A stretch of DNA of 64,000 nt from a virus. Under the pieces are notes generated by a model. The model was not told the DNA's origin, ran no database searches, and worked only from the letters and a program-made list of their open reading frames with translations. Location: the IMG/VR virus record IMGVR_UViG_3300020183_000042, positions 1-64,000 of that record. One strand, 5' to 3'. This document shows positions 25,887 to 35,362 of the stretch, in pieces (position 1 is the stretch's first letter; every line of letters starts with the position of its first letter). A program made the position numbers and the translations under genes.

Positions 25887-26996
25887 TTAAACATTATATA
25901 TATTTTTTACAGTATTATTAGGCAGTAAGTCTTGGTTTATTAGGTTGTTTATATCCAATAAAAAACTATACAATGTTTTTTTATGTTCTTCTACTAAATT
26001 ATTAAAATTTTCTTTAGCATTTTTAATCGTATCTCTGGCATGTTCTATTTCTTGTTTATCATTTCCATATGCAATACCACTATCAAATTCAACATTATTA
26101 TATTTTAATATTCTCGATGATAAGAATTGTTTTTTATCTATACCATCCACAGGATGTAACACTGTTATACATCCACAAAGCGGAGCCATAACTGAGTAAA
26201 ATGTATTAGGATCATAGCAATAAAACTTATCACAATTGTTAAATATTCCAATGATTGGTATTGATTTTTTTTTATTATAATGCGTATCTAAACATATGTC
26301 TTTTCGACTATGATAAGTCTGGATTTTTTTATGAAAAACACCAGGAGCGCAGTGATTAATTTTTTTATAAGCATAACAATTACGGTGTCTGTCACTAGTA
26401 TTATAATTCTTAATATAAGGATCAATCCATAAATTGATCAATTGTTTTGAGTTAATATTTTTGTTTGGCTCCCAGTGATAAACCAAATCGTTTTTGTTCC
26501 ATGTAAAAATTTGTTCTTTTCTAGTATCTATTCCTAACTCTAATAAAATCCATCTAATACAATATCTAGAATTAAGTGGATTACCACCCATAACTTCAGG
26601 ATATATAACTATAGTTTTATCATCTATTAAATTTGGATTAAAAAACTTGTCACAAAATATATTATCATATTTTTTATAGTTATAGCTATACAAAAGAATT
26701 TCAAAATTATCTGGGGCTATTTTTTTAAGTGTTTGTGCTAAATAATGTAATACTATTACTCCGCCACAGGATATATCTAATTCTGGAGTATAAATAACTA
26801 TCTTAATTTTTTCTTTATATGAACTATCTATACTATTAGTGACTTTATCATCAGGATTCATGTTATTATGATTATAAATTAATTGGTCATAATATTGATT
26901 TCTTAAAAAATACACATCTTCGATATGATTAAAAACAGGCGGTGGTTTTTGGAATTTAAGAGTCAAAATTTCTGGATTATAGTAAATTCTAGACAT
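25887..26996 (-). CDS. Glycosyltransferase-like protein (GT-B type)
   Basis: A 369-residue protein. The segment IVIYTPELDISCGGVIVLHYLAQTL is like the donor-side start of GT-B transferases, and VIYPEVMGGNPLNSRYCIRWILLELG resembles LPS-biosynthesis transferases. A later region (GCITVLHPVDGIDKKQFLSSRILKYNNVEFDSGIAYGND) matches the C-terminal part. Acceptor and linkage unknown; part of the glycan cluster. Confidence 0.6.
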   Translation of the reverse strand: MSRIYYNPEILTLKFQKPPPVFNHIEDVYFLRNQYYDQLIYNHNNMNPDDKVTNSIDSSYKEKIKIVIYTPELDISCGGVIVLHYLAQTLKKIAPDNFEILLYSYNYKKYDNIFCDKFFNPNLIDDKTIVIYPEVMGGNPLNSRYCIRWILLELGIDTRKEQIFTWNKNDLVYHWEPNKNINSKQLINLWIDPYIKNYNTSDRHRNCYAYKKINHCAPGVFHKKIQTYHSRKDICLDTHYNKKKSIPIIGIFNNCDKFYCYDPNTFYSVMAPLCGCITVLHPVDGIDKKQFLSSRILKYNNVEFDSGIAYGNDKQEIEHARDTIKNAKENFNNLVEEHKKTLYSFLLDINNLINQDLLPNNTVKNIYNV

Positions 26997-28134
26997 GGTA
27001 TATAAAGTTTTTTATTTGATCACATACATAATCTACGTCTGCAATTGACATTCCATGATGAGCGCCGAGTAAAAATCCATTCCTCATTATAGTATCAGCA
27101 TTATCAAAAGGCTGTAAATAATTTCTATATACAGGATGTCTTGTAACATTACCAGCAAAAGTAACTCGTGTTTGAATATTTTTATTTTCTAAATAATGAA
27201 GTAATGTATATCGATTTTTATATTGCAAAGGTATGGCTAACCAATTCGGCTTAATTGAATCATCTGGTAATAAAATTTCTGGTATATCTTTTAAATTAGC
27301 AAGATATTTTTCAAAAATTTCTCTGCGATGTTTTTCAAACTGGTCAAATCTTTTCAGTTGAACTAATCCAAAAGCTGCATTAATTTCACTACTTTTAAAA
27401 TTATATCCTAAAACTCCATATAGGAATTTATAGTCATAACGAATACCATCTATATCATGATTAAATCTATCGTCCATATTTTCGGAGTTATCGCCTATTC
27501 TTCCCCAGTCCCTAAATTGCAAAGCTTTTTGTTTTAATTTTATATCATTATACATTACCATTCCACCAGCACCACAAGCGGTTATTACATGACTAGCATA
27601 AAAACTGGTTGTGCTAATGTCGCTGTCTGGAGTATTTGTCATTGTGTCCGCAGAATCCTCGATTAAAACAATATCATCTCGATCAATTACAGTAAGTTCT
27701 GCTTTAAGATTTTTCCAGTCTGGTTTGTTTCCAATAAGATTTGGTAACATTATTACTTTTGTATCATCTGATACCAAAGATAATATATCTTCTATACGAG
27801 CAACATAAGAATTTAATCCCACATCGCAAAACACAGGTTCTAGTCCTAGTTGTATTATCGGAGCAAGTGTTGTAGAGAATGTGCAGGCTGGTGTTATTAC
27901 TTTTGACTCTTTTGGTAATTCTAATGATGCTAATGCAAGCAAACAAGCAGAAGATCCAGAGTTAACAAATACGCCATATTTCTTGCCAAAGAAGCTGGAA
28001 ATTTTTTCTTCAAATTCTATAGATTTTGGTCCAAAACCTGCTAATATTCCATCCCTCAAGCATTCTGTAACAGCGTTTATTTCTTCTTCTCCATAAGATT
28101 CAAATTTATTTGGAGCATACCATATCTTTTTCAT
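26989..28134 (-). CDS. PLP sugar enzyme with His in place of the catalytic lysine (RfbH/ColD-like)
   Basis: A 381-residue member of the DegT/DnrJ/EryC1/StrS family. In aminotransferases the PLP lysine lies in SFYATKN; here the segment is TTSFYASHVITACGAGG, with His at that position. This change is the mark of the 3-dehydrases RfbH (E1) and ColD, which remove a hydroxyl group instead of transaminating. A 3-deoxygenation step is therefore likely. Neighbouring 4,6-dehydratase and thiamine enzyme genes support synthesis of a 3,6-dideoxy sugar. Confidence 0.7.
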   Translation of the reverse strand: MKKIWYAPNKFESYGEEEINAVTECLRDGILAGFGPKSIEFEEKISSFFGKKYGVFVNSGSSACLLALASLELPKESKVITPACTFSTTLAPIIQLGLEPVFCDVGLNSYVARIEDILSLVSDDTKVIMLPNLIGNKPDWKNLKAELTVIDRDDIVLIEDSADTMTNTPDSDISTTSFYASHVITACGAGGMVMYNDIKLKQKALQFRDWGRIGDNSENMDDRFNHDIDGIRYDYKFLYGVLGYNFKSSEINAAFGLVQLKRFDQFEKHRREIFEKYLANLKDIPEILLPDDSIKPNWLAIPLQYKNRYTLLHYLENKNIQTRVTFAGNVTRHPVYRNYLQPFDNADTIMRNGFLLGAHHGMSIADVDYVCDQIKNFIYHV

Positions 28135-28136
28135 AT

Positions 28137-28919
28137 TTATAAATCCATTAATATACGATAAGTCTGAAAAATTCTATTCTCTAATGTATCTAATTGTAGG
28201 CCCAGATCGGTGTGTTGACCAGTGTAATTATTGTCCAAACCATCATCACTTGTTTGAATATTGACTTTATTAGACGATAATGTATTAATAATTTTCCCAA
28301 TATCATTTAGGCTATATTTAGTATTATAAACACAATTAATATGTTTTGGTAAGTTATTTGTGCTCAATAAATAATGCTCTAAAATTTTAATAAAATCTTT
28401 CATATGAATAAAATCCATAAATTTATTTTTATGGATAATAATATTTTCTAATTTTTTATATCTTAAAATATTAGATTTTATAAATCTAGTATCTAATTCA
28501 TTATGGTCAAATATACCAAAAATTCTTAAGTTATAAAAATTATCATGACAATCTATTGATCTAGCTATGATTTTTTTGCTTAAACTATATGGTGTTTCGT
28601 GAGAGTAAAATTCTGCACCAGAACCTATATTAATTAATTTATTAAAATATTTTTTATGATCTAATAAATTATAATACATTTTTAAATTTTTTTCGATCTG
28701 ACTATTATTTTCTAGGTTTAGTCTACTGCCACCTTGAATAGCTGTATGTATTACAATATCAAAGTATTGATTTTTAAAAAAATTATGAACATCTAAGAAA
28801 TTTTCTAGATTAAAGTTTTTTCTACTAATTTGAAAAATTTCAAAATCAAATTGTAGACTTTCATATATTGATTTTGCTATATATCCATTACTGCCGGTAA
28901 GTAAAATTTTCTTTTTCAT
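28137..28919 (-). CDS. NAD-dependent sugar epimerase/reductase (extended SDR)
   Basis: A 260-residue protein with the Rossmann start LLTGSNGYIAKSIYESL and a YSLSKKI (YxxxK) catalytic motif, typical of extended SDR enzymes acting on nucleotide sugars. Its start overlaps the kinase gene by four bases. Likely a reductase or epimerase in the neighbouring sugar pathway; the specific reaction is unresolved. Confidence 0.75.
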   Translation of the reverse strand: MKKKILLTGSNGYIAKSIYESLQFDFEIFQISRKNFNLENFLDVHNFFKNQYFDIVIHTAIQGGSRLNLENNSQIEKNLKMYYNLLDHKKYFNKLINIGSGAEFYSHETPYSLSKKIIARSIDCHDNFYNLRIFGIFDHNELDTRFIKSNILRYKKLENIIIHKNKFMDFIHMKDFIKILEHYLLSTNNLPKHINCVYNTKYSLNDIGKIINTLSSNKVNIQTSDDGLDNNYTGQHTDLGLQLDTLENRIFQTYRILMDL

Positions 28920-29836
28920 ATTTTTAAGATAAACTTAGTTAAACCAGTGAGTGTTTCAAAATTTGTTTTATGTAAAACTATCGGATTAGTATAATAATAT
29001 TCAAATATATCTTTAATAAATGGCAATTTTTGAGGTATACCACCACTAAGTATAATAGTATAATGATCAAATAGAATATATTCCTTATATTGAATAACTA
29101 GAGTTTTTAATATAGAACTCAATAAATTATTTAATGTAAAACTATTTTCATTAATATTAAAAATACCACCACCACCAGAATACTTATGTGATTGTTCGAA
29201 AACATTTAAATCTATATTAAGTGAAGATTTAACTATATCTTCAATTTTAATTGATTTCATTAAATCAAATATATCTATATTTATTTCATTAAAAAATTTT
29301 GCAAATACTAGTAGTGCTCTACCAGCTGGAATATATTTATTTATTGTATTTTTTGTAATAACTTGTGATCCAGTTCCTATATTGATAACATATTCTTGAT
29401 CTTGAATATTCATACATTCTATTACACAATTAGTATCGCCCAGAGAGCTATAAAATATATGATCATTTAAACATCCCAAAGGAATAATATTATTGATATC
29501 ACCACCATGATGTTGATGAATATGATATGTTTTTTGGTCTATAAAAAGCTGGCTAATTAAACAATCTGGTTTTGATTGTTTTTTTAAAACTTTCCATGAA
29601 TAATATATATCATTAATCCATTCGCCCCCAAGAATACTACAGGATATAATATATTTACACTCCGGATAAATGTTTAGAATATTTAAAATTATATCTAATA
29701 ACTCTTGTTTAGATATAGTTTCAGATTTAGTAAAAGGAGAAGTTATACTTATCGTGGAGCTAATTTGATTAGTATTTTTATCAAATTTACAACACTTTAT
29801 AAAACTTGCACCAAAATCAATTAGTAAGTATTGCAT
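28916..29836 (-). CDS. ASKHA-fold sugar kinase
   Basis: A 306-residue kinase of the FGGY/ROK-type ASKHA fold: phosphate-1 motif IDFGASFIKC, phosphate-2 motif INIGTGSQV, and adenosine motif ILSGGI. The INIGTGSQ form is common in sedoheptulokinase-like proteins. Because the next gene encodes a sugar-phosphate cyclase, it may phosphorylate the substrate that is cyclised. It overlaps the cyclase gene by 20 bases. Confidence 0.65.
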   Translation of the reverse strand: MQYLLIDFGASFIKCCKFDKNTNQISSTISITSPFTKSETISKQELLDIILNILNIYPECKYIISCSILGGEWINDIYYSWKVLKKQSKPDCLISQLFIDQKTYHIHQHHGGDINNIIPLGCLNDHIFYSSLGDTNCVIECMNIQDQEYVINIGTGSQVITKNTINKYIPAGRALLVFAKFFNEINIDIFDLMKSIKIEDIVKSSLNIDLNVFEQSHKYSGGGGIFNINENSFTLNNLLSSILKTLVIQYKEYILFDHYTIILSGGIPQKLPFIKDIFEYYYTNPIVLHKTNFETLTGLTKFILKI

Positions 29837-30836
29837 CGAGTTTATTTATTAATGTATCATTAATTTCTGTTGGTACAAATCTAGTAACGCCGGGTTCATC
29901 AACCACAATTAGTGTAATTTTATCTAGTTGTGATTTTTTATCATGTTTTAATAAATGTATAATTTGTTTACTATCTATATTTTTAATTCTCTGAAGAGCT
30001 GTATACTTATGTACAGTGTCTGTAATTAATTTTGATTTACTAAATAATTGATTTATAATTTCTATACCTAATAACACAGCTTCTCCATGAGGTATTGAAT
30101 AGTTGGATGCTGCTTCAATAGCGTGTCCAAAAGAGTGTCCATAATTCAAGCATTTTCTAATATTTTTTTCAAATTCATCATATTCTACTATGATCTTTTT
30201 AATTGCTAAACCATCACGAATTTGATTCTGTAAAGCAGAGTCTAGCGAATCTAAAAAGTGTTTACCTCCAATAAGAAAAAATTTAACTATTTCTCCCATT
30301 CCACTAAGTATTTCTTGTTTTGGCAAAGATTGAAGAAATTGCGTATCTATAATTACAGATCTTGGTGCAGAAAATAGGGCTAGTTGATTTTTCGTTGATC
30401 CAAAATTAAGGGCGGTTTTACCACCAATACAACTATCACACTGAGATAAAAGTGTAGTTGGAACATATGTCCACTTTATACCTCTTTTATATATACTACC
30501 CACAAAAGCACCTATATCTTGCGTAATACCTCCGCCAATAACATAAAGATGATTGCCCTTATTAAAGTTTTTATCTGCTAACCATCCACAAGCCATTAAT
30601 GCTGTTTCAATAGTTTTATTTTTTTCTGTAGCTTCTATTATCATCATATTTGAGTGTTTGATATCATATAAATCGTATATATTTTGATCTATGATAAGAA
30701 AATCATTAGATGTAAATTCACCACTAAATTTTTCAAAAACCACATGGTAATCATTAGGTATAGATTTGATAATAAAATTATCAGAACTTATATCTTCAAA
30801 CGAGAAATGTATATTATCTACAATAAAATTTTGCAT
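29817..30836 (-). CDS. 3-dehydroquinate-synthase-like sugar-phosphate cyclase
   Basis: A 339-residue enzyme of the AroB superfamily with NAD motif GGGITQDIGAF, VPTTLLSQCDSCIGGKT, and metal ligands in GEIVKFF, NYGHSFGHAIE and HGEAVLLG. These enzymes cyclise a C7 sugar phosphate using NAD and zinc. A lone gene far from other shikimate genes and flanked by a sugar kinase and thiamine enzyme suggests a specialised cyclase, for example acting on sedoheptulose 7-phosphate, rather than aromatic synthesis. Exact product unknown. Confidence 0.75.
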   Translation of the reverse strand: MQNFIVDNIHFSFEDISSDNFIIKSIPNDYHVVFEKFSGEFTSNDFLIIDQNIYDLYDIKHSNMMIIEATEKNKTIETALMACGWLADKNFNKGNHLYVIGGGITQDIGAFVGSIYKRGIKWTYVPTTLLSQCDSCIGGKTALNFGSTKNQLALFSAPRSVIIDTQFLQSLPKQEILSGMGEIVKFFLIGGKHFLDSLDSALQNQIRDGLAIKKIIVEYDEFEKNIRKCLNYGHSFGHAIEAASNYSIPHGEAVLLGIEIINQLFSKSKLITDTVHKYTALQRIKNIDSKQIIHLLKHDKKSQLDKITLIVVDEPGVTRFVPTEINDTLINKLDAILTN

Positions 30837-30837
30837 A

Positions 30838-31464
30838 TTAAATTCCTAGTAAACTATATCCTCCATCAATAATAATATTTTGACCAGTCATATTTCTGTT
30901 ATTAAGTAAAAAAGTACATAAGTCAGCTATGTCTGATGGTTGGGTCATACCTAGTGGTATGTTGTCTTGTAGATATTGTATTCTATCTTTAGAATTATTT
31001 TTTTCTGTTAATGGAGTTAATACAAACCCAGGAGAAATCATATTCACTTTAATATTATCAGAAGCCATCTCTATGGCTAATGTTTTAATCGCACCATACA
31101 TTCCATGTTTTGATACAGTATAGGCCAATCTTCCTGCTCTAGTTTCTGTCGCATACAATGATCCTATCGCTATAATATTAGCTCCATTATTAAATTTGAT
31201 TTGTTTACACAATTCTATAAAAGATAATGTATTAACTTTTATTGTATCAATTAAATTTTGCTTTGTTAATTCTTTATAGCTGCAAGGCTTATTTATTCCA
31301 GCACAATAAATCAGTGCATCAATATTAGAAAATTCTGTAATAAATTCAGTTGATAAATCAAAACTATCACGAGATACACAGAAAATATTATGGTTAGATT
31401 TAGCACAATATTGCTTAATAGTTGAACCAATACCACCTGTTGAACCAGTTAAAATAATATTCAT
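30838..31464 (-). CDS. Short-chain dehydrogenase/reductase
   Basis: A 208-residue classical SDR: GSTGGIG cofactor motif, CAGIN, the catalytic Ser in IGSLYA, and YTVSKHG (YxxxK), with a C-terminal DGGYS. It resembles FabG-type enzymes and probably reduces a ketone intermediate with NAD(P)H in the sugar/cyclitol pathway. Its start shares one base with the stop of the thiamine-enzyme gene. Confidence 0.8.
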   Translation of the reverse strand: MNIILTGSTGGIGSTIKQYCAKSNHNIFCVSRDSFDLSTEFITEFSNIDALIYCAGINKPCSYKELTKQNLIDTIKVNTLSFIELCKQIKFNNGANIIAIGSLYATETRAGRLAYTVSKHGMYGAIKTLAIEMASDNIKVNMISPGFVLTPLTEKNNSKDRIQYLQDNIPLGMTQPSDIADLCTFLLNNRNMTGQNIIIDGGYSLLGI

Positions 31465-32633
31465 TAAAACGAATCCGATATATACATGTCAGTTAATAAT
31501 CCTGGAATTATTTTGCCACTATTATCAACTCCTTTGTGTGTTACCTTTGGTTCATGTCTTTCTTTGGGGTGTGTGAAAACCTCAACAAAACATGGTTTAT
31601 TATAGTTTTTAGCCTCTTTTAGACAAGTATCAATTTCATAGTTTGATCTAATAGATAAATATTTTATATCAAATGCATTACATACAGATTGAAAATTTGG
31701 TGTTGTTACACCATTTTGTGGCCCACTAGCAAATTCTAAACCTTGAAAGAAAGATTCCTGGCTCAGTTTAATTGATAAATATCCATCGTTATTAACTAAT
31801 AATATTGTAATTGGTAAGTTATAGTGTTTGAGAGTTTGTAATTCTTGTAAATTCATCATTATACTTCCGTCGCCCTCAATACAAATAGTCGGGCTTTTAT
31901 TATTTGCTATACAAGCGCCTATACTAGCAGGCAACCCATAACCCATGCTCGCACAACCTACATTAGTAAAAAGTCTTTGTCCAGAATGGAGTTGGTAGGT
32001 TTGTAGTGTAATGACATGCGCACTACCATTGCTCGTGACTATTGTTTCTTTTTCCCAGATGTTTTTTGCACGATTTATTAGTTCATAAAAACTAGCATAG
32101 CCTTGAATATTTTTATGTTTAGGATAGACATATTGTTGTTTAAATCTAATATTTTTGATATATTCTAACCAATTATTTTTAGTAATTAAGTTGGGATATT
32201 CTTCAATTTCTGTGAAAAAAACGCGAAGATCTGTTATTATTTTGAGATGTATTGGAAATGGATGTTTTGATGCTTCATTATCATCGATATCGATAATTAT
32301 TTTTTTAGAATTTGGAGAAAACTCTTTGGTGTTATAGCCTGTCATTTTAACTGGCAGTCTGGTCCCCAAACAAATTAAAAGATCGGCTTCTTGAACGATC
32401 TGATTAGATGTCAATTGACCTAGGATTCCTATTCTTCCCATGTAATTCATATATGTATTATCAATACAATCTAGCCCAGAATGTGGACCAGTAACAACTG
32501 GTAATTGGTATTTTTGTAAAAAATCTAATAATTTTTTACAAGTATTAGATAGACATATTCCGTTACCAACTATAACCAGTGGTCTTTCAGACTGTTCAAT
32601 CATTTTAAATAGATTATCTAATAGATTTTTCAT
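31464..32633 (-). CDS. Thiamine-diphosphate enzyme, central and C-terminal subunit
   Basis: A 389-residue protein matching the middle and C-terminal parts of acetolactate-synthase-like enzymes. The ThDP site is GDGSIMMN...LLVNNDGYLSI (GDG-x-NN). ATG at 32633 is preferred; an AAGGAG lies nine bases upstream. It overlaps the N-terminal partner gene by 20 bases in the +1 frame. The reaction could be a two-carbon transfer like YerE, which would fit the neighbouring dehydratase and 3-dehydrase; this is inference. Confidence 0.75.
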   Translation of the reverse strand: MKNLLDNLFKMIEQSERPLVIVGNGICLSNTCKKLLDFLQKYQLPVVTGPHSGLDCIDNTYMNYMGRIGILGQLTSNQIVQEADLLICLGTRLPVKMTGYNTKEFSPNSKKIIIDIDDNEASKHPFPIHLKIITDLRVFFTEIEEYPNLITKNNWLEYIKNIRFKQQYVYPKHKNIQGYASFYELINRAKNIWEKETIVTSNGSAHVITLQTYQLHSGQRLFTNVGCASMGYGLPASIGACIANNKSPTICIEGDGSIMMNLQELQTLKHYNLPITILLVNNDGYLSIKLSQESFFQGLEFASGPQNGVTTPNFQSVCNAFDIKYLSIRSNYEIDTCLKEAKNYNKPCFVEVFTHPKERHEPKVTHKGVDNSGKIIPGLLTDMYISDSF

Positions 32634-33159
32634 CAACCATAGCTCCTTGAATATCTAATGGAATATCTATCCAAACTGGACCTGGGCGACCACTAAGACA
32701 AATTTCATATGCTTTATTTAGTTCATAAACTATATCTTCAGCATTTTTTATCATTACTGCATATTTAGTAATATTAGAAACTAATTTAACAATATCAAAT
32801 TCTTGATCGCCAATTTGTCTACACCCAGTTCCTTGTGATAATTGTGATCTTGGAACTTGTCCTGATATAAAAAATCCAGGTATACTATCGAGCCACATGC
32901 CAAGTACGCCAGTAATAGTATTTGTGCCGCCTGGACCAGTAGTAACAATATTTCCACACAGTCTATTAGATTGTCTGTAATAACCCTCCGCAGCCATAGC
33001 CAACGCTTGTTCATGATGAAAACAATATGTTGATAGACTATGATCTGCTTTACGCAAACTATCTATTAAATGTATACATCCACCACCCGAGATTGTGAAT
33101 ACATCACATATTTTTTTAGCAATTAAAAAATCAATAACAAGATCAGAAATTTTTTTCAT
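32614..33159 (-). CDS. Thiamine-diphosphate enzyme, N-terminal subunit
   Basis: A 181-residue protein that corresponds to the N-terminal (pyrimidine-binding) domain of the same enzyme family. The conserved Glu lies in HHEQALAMAAEGYYR, and VTTGPGGTNTITGV is typical. It stops just after VWIDIPLDIQG, where the full-length homologs continue. Together with the next gene it makes one split enzyme, so both chains are probably required. Confidence 0.75.
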   Translation of the reverse strand: MKKISDLVIDFLIAKKICDVFTISGGGCIHLIDSLRKADHSLSTYCFHHEQALAMAAEGYYRQSNRLCGNIVTTGPGGTNTITGVLGMWLDSIPGFFISGQVPRSQLSQGTGCRQIGDQEFDIVKLVSNITKYAVMIKNAEDIVYELNKAYEICLSGRPGPVWIDIPLDIQGAMVDEKSIR

Positions 33160-34313
33160 GTGATATCATTATATGTTAATGGATCATCTTTTTTTAGATT
33201 GTTTTTAGCCACACAATCTTTTTCTATAAAGTTACGAGAAGATAGTTGTCCTATTTCTTTTTGATATGGTATTGCACTATATAAATGATTTATAGTAATT
33301 TTTTCACCCTCCTTGATATTTTTCTTAAGATACAATCCTCTATATAGAGATTCTAAGTATTCTGTTTCTTTTTGATCTATAGTTCTTCTTTCATCATATG
33401 ATGTTCCACACATGGTCTGAGCGGTATGAAATGCCTTAAACCATTCGTCTATTTGATGTGGTAAAGAGCAATAGGATGATACTTCTTTTTGAATATGATT
33501 TTTAGGATATGGTATATCTATATGTCTTTCCCAAGTGCGAGCGCCCTTAGCGTAGGATATTAGCATAGATGAATGCCAATCATGGTATTCGTGTGTTGAC
33601 AACCCAATCGTAATATTTGGGTACCTATTTCTTAGGTAATCTATTTGATCTAATTCAAGCTCATTATCTTCGCTTGGATATTTAGAAACACAATGATTTA
33701 ATGCTAATGATATCTTTCTATTTAAAAAAAACTTAACACTATCATCTATTTGTTTTTCGTTGGCTCCACCAGTTGATAAAATAATTGGTTTTTTTGTATT
33801 AGCTAACTTATTAAGTAAAACCCAATCATTAAGATCCGAACTAGCAACCTTAATAATAGGTATATCAAATTTTACACACAAATCAACTGATGGTTCATCA
33901 AAAGCTGTTGCCATAGGTATACAGCCATTCTCTTTTATATAATTAACTAATTCCTCAAATTCTTCTTTAGATAATTTTGTATAGCTGGTCTTTTCTATAT
34001 ATCTTAGCCTTTTTGGTAAACTATTAAGATCTTTTTCTTGTTTAGCTTTAAAGTCTTTGTGAATAAAACTATCTACATCTCGAAATTGAAGTTTAATTGA
34101 TGCTTTAATATTATTATCTTTAACTACTCTAGAGAATTCTCTAATGATTTTTTTACCTCTAGATACTGAACCCCAGTGGTTATTAGCTAGTTCTAGAACA
34201 AATAGATTATCAAAAATATTCATATTATAAAATTTAGTTTCAGAATCATACATTTGACAAAATCTAGAACCTATAAATCCGCTACTTCCGAATACTGAGA
34301 TTTTATTGTTCAT
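33156..34313 (-). CDS. NeuB-like synthase with an epimerase-like N-terminal stub
   Basis: A 385-residue protein. Residues 30-385 are a NeuB-type synthase (LFVLELANNHWGS, STGGANEKQ, CVSKYPSEDNELELDQI, GLSTHEYH, GARTWERHI) with a C-terminal SAF-like domain (LKKNIKEGEKITINHLYSAI). NeuB enzymes condense phosphoenolpyruvate with a sugar. The first 29 residues (KISVFGSSGFIGSRF) are a GxxGxxG Rossmann start typical of epimerases, not NeuB, and then the NeuB start MNIFDNLFVLELANNH follows. This is a gene scar or fusion. Confidence 0.75.
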   Translation of the reverse strand: MNNKISVFGSSGFIGSRFCQMYDSETKFYNMNIFDNLFVLELANNHWGSVSRGKKIIREFSRVVKDNNIKASIKLQFRDVDSFIHKDFKAKQEKDLNSLPKRLRYIEKTSYTKLSKEEFEELVNYIKENGCIPMATAFDEPSVDLCVKFDIPIIKVASSDLNDWVLLNKLANTKKPIILSTGGANEKQIDDSVKFFLNRKISLALNHCVSKYPSEDNELELDQIDYLRNRYPNITIGLSTHEYHDWHSSMLISYAKGARTWERHIDIPYPKNHIQKEVSSYCSLPHQIDEWFKAFHTAQTMCGTSYDERRTIDQKETEYLESLYRGLYLKKNIKEGEKITINHLYSAIPYQKEIGQLSSRNFIEKDCVAKNNLKKDDPLTYNDIT

Positions 34314-34607
34314 TTATAACCAATCCTTAGTATTCATATTTTTATCATCAATAAATAAATCATAATTAGGCTTACCAAACTTTAAACCGTGATATTGAAC
34401 TCCCCATTCTTTGAATTGATTTTTTGTAACTTCTGTCCAATCTAAGCCGGTTGCTGTTCCTCTGGCAGTCCAATAGATTATAGTATGACCATCATCATAT
34501 AATTTATTAGCTTTTATTATATTTTCTATAATAGGAGTACTACTTATATAGTCTGGCTTATTAGGACTATGGCAGATAGTTTCGTCAATATCGATATATA
34601 TGATCAT
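34314..34607 (-). CDS. HAD-like sugar phosphatase
   Basis: A 97-residue HAD-superfamily phosphatase: DIDETIC carries the nucleophile Asp, YWTARG the Thr/Ser motif, and KPNYDLFIDDK the Asp pair. Such small enzymes dephosphorylate sugar or nucleotide phosphates. ATG at 34607 is chosen because it starts MIIYIDIDETIC. It immediately precedes neuB. Confidence 0.75.
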   Translation of the reverse strand: MIIYIDIDETICHSPNKPDYISSTPIIENIIKANKLYDDGHTIIYWTARGTATGLDWTEVTKNQFKEWGVQYHGLKFGKPNYDLFIDDKNMNTKDWL

Positions 34608-34608
34608 T

Positions 34609-35358
34609 TTAATTAAATTCACTAGTTGTATTAGTTATTCTTGGTATATTAAATTGTAGATTTGATTCTGATAAAGGAATATTTTTATCTTTAAAATAAT
34701 TGGCTAATGGTGATTCAAAATCTACATTTATATAATCATGGTCATACCAATAAGATTCTACATGGTCGTAATATTGAGATCTAAGTTCAACATAATCGAT
34801 ATTTCCGTGAAAAAATATGTCTTGTGTAAAATTATCGCTAGAATATTTAGTTTTTGATAATACTAAATTTGGATTTTCAAGTTCTTTAGTATCAAGTTTA
34901 GATAGAAAGTTTATATCTAGTCTGGAACAAAAAAATCTATCATATCTGTCATATTCTTTGGCAACATCAAAAATAGTTTTAAAAGCATATAATATATATT
35001 TTGCTGCAAATCTTGGTGGGGTTTGATGGTGGTTCCATTGAGGATGATTTTCATATTTTGGTACGGCCCATTTATGGGGTATTTCGTCCCAACTTGGGTC
35101 TTTTTCTATTATTATTTTTTTAGGATTGTATGTTGCTTTAATACGATCAAAATCTGGAGTCTTTGATCCTTCGTTTTTTAATGTTTCTGCCATAGGTCTA
35201 TTCCAATCATTCCACCAAGAAGTTGTGCCGGCGTTCACCCTATCCCATGTATGAATAAAAATATCTCCTGGCATAACATTATAAATATTTTGATAAAAAT
35301 TTGCATAACACTTTTTCCACGTTCTACTATGTCCTGAAAAAATATATGCTATTTTCAT
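34609..35358 (-). CDS. Glycosyltransferase-like protein
   Basis: A 249-residue protein beginning YIFSGHSRTWKKCY and containing FFCSRLDINFLSK, with an RLDI segment seen in several O-antigen glycosyltransferases. No standard family motif is complete, so it is called from this segment and from context. It abuts the HAD phosphatase gene. Confidence 0.5.
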   Translation of the reverse strand: MKIAYIFSGHSRTWKKCYANFYQNIYNVMPGDIFIHTWDRVNAGTTSWWNDWNRPMAETLKNEGSKTPDFDRIKATYNPKKIIIEKDPSWDEIPHKWAVPKYENHPQWNHHQTPPRFAAKYILYAFKTIFDVAKEYDRYDRFFCSRLDINFLSKLDTKELENPNLVLSKTKYSSDNFTQDIFFHGNIDYVELRSQYYDHVESYWYDHDYINVDFESPLANYFKDKNIPLSESNLQFNIPRITNTTSEFN

Positions 35359-35362
35359 GTAA

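Noticed and set aside
28130-28141. TATAAATA-like box before the PLP enzyme (T4-type late promoter)
   Set aside because: It touches the start codon and such octamers are frequent in AT-rich DNA.
29817-30836. Housekeeping 3-dehydroquinate synthase for aromatic amino acids
   Set aside because: No other shikimate gene nearby; sugar-kinase and ThDP neighbours favour a specialised cyclase.
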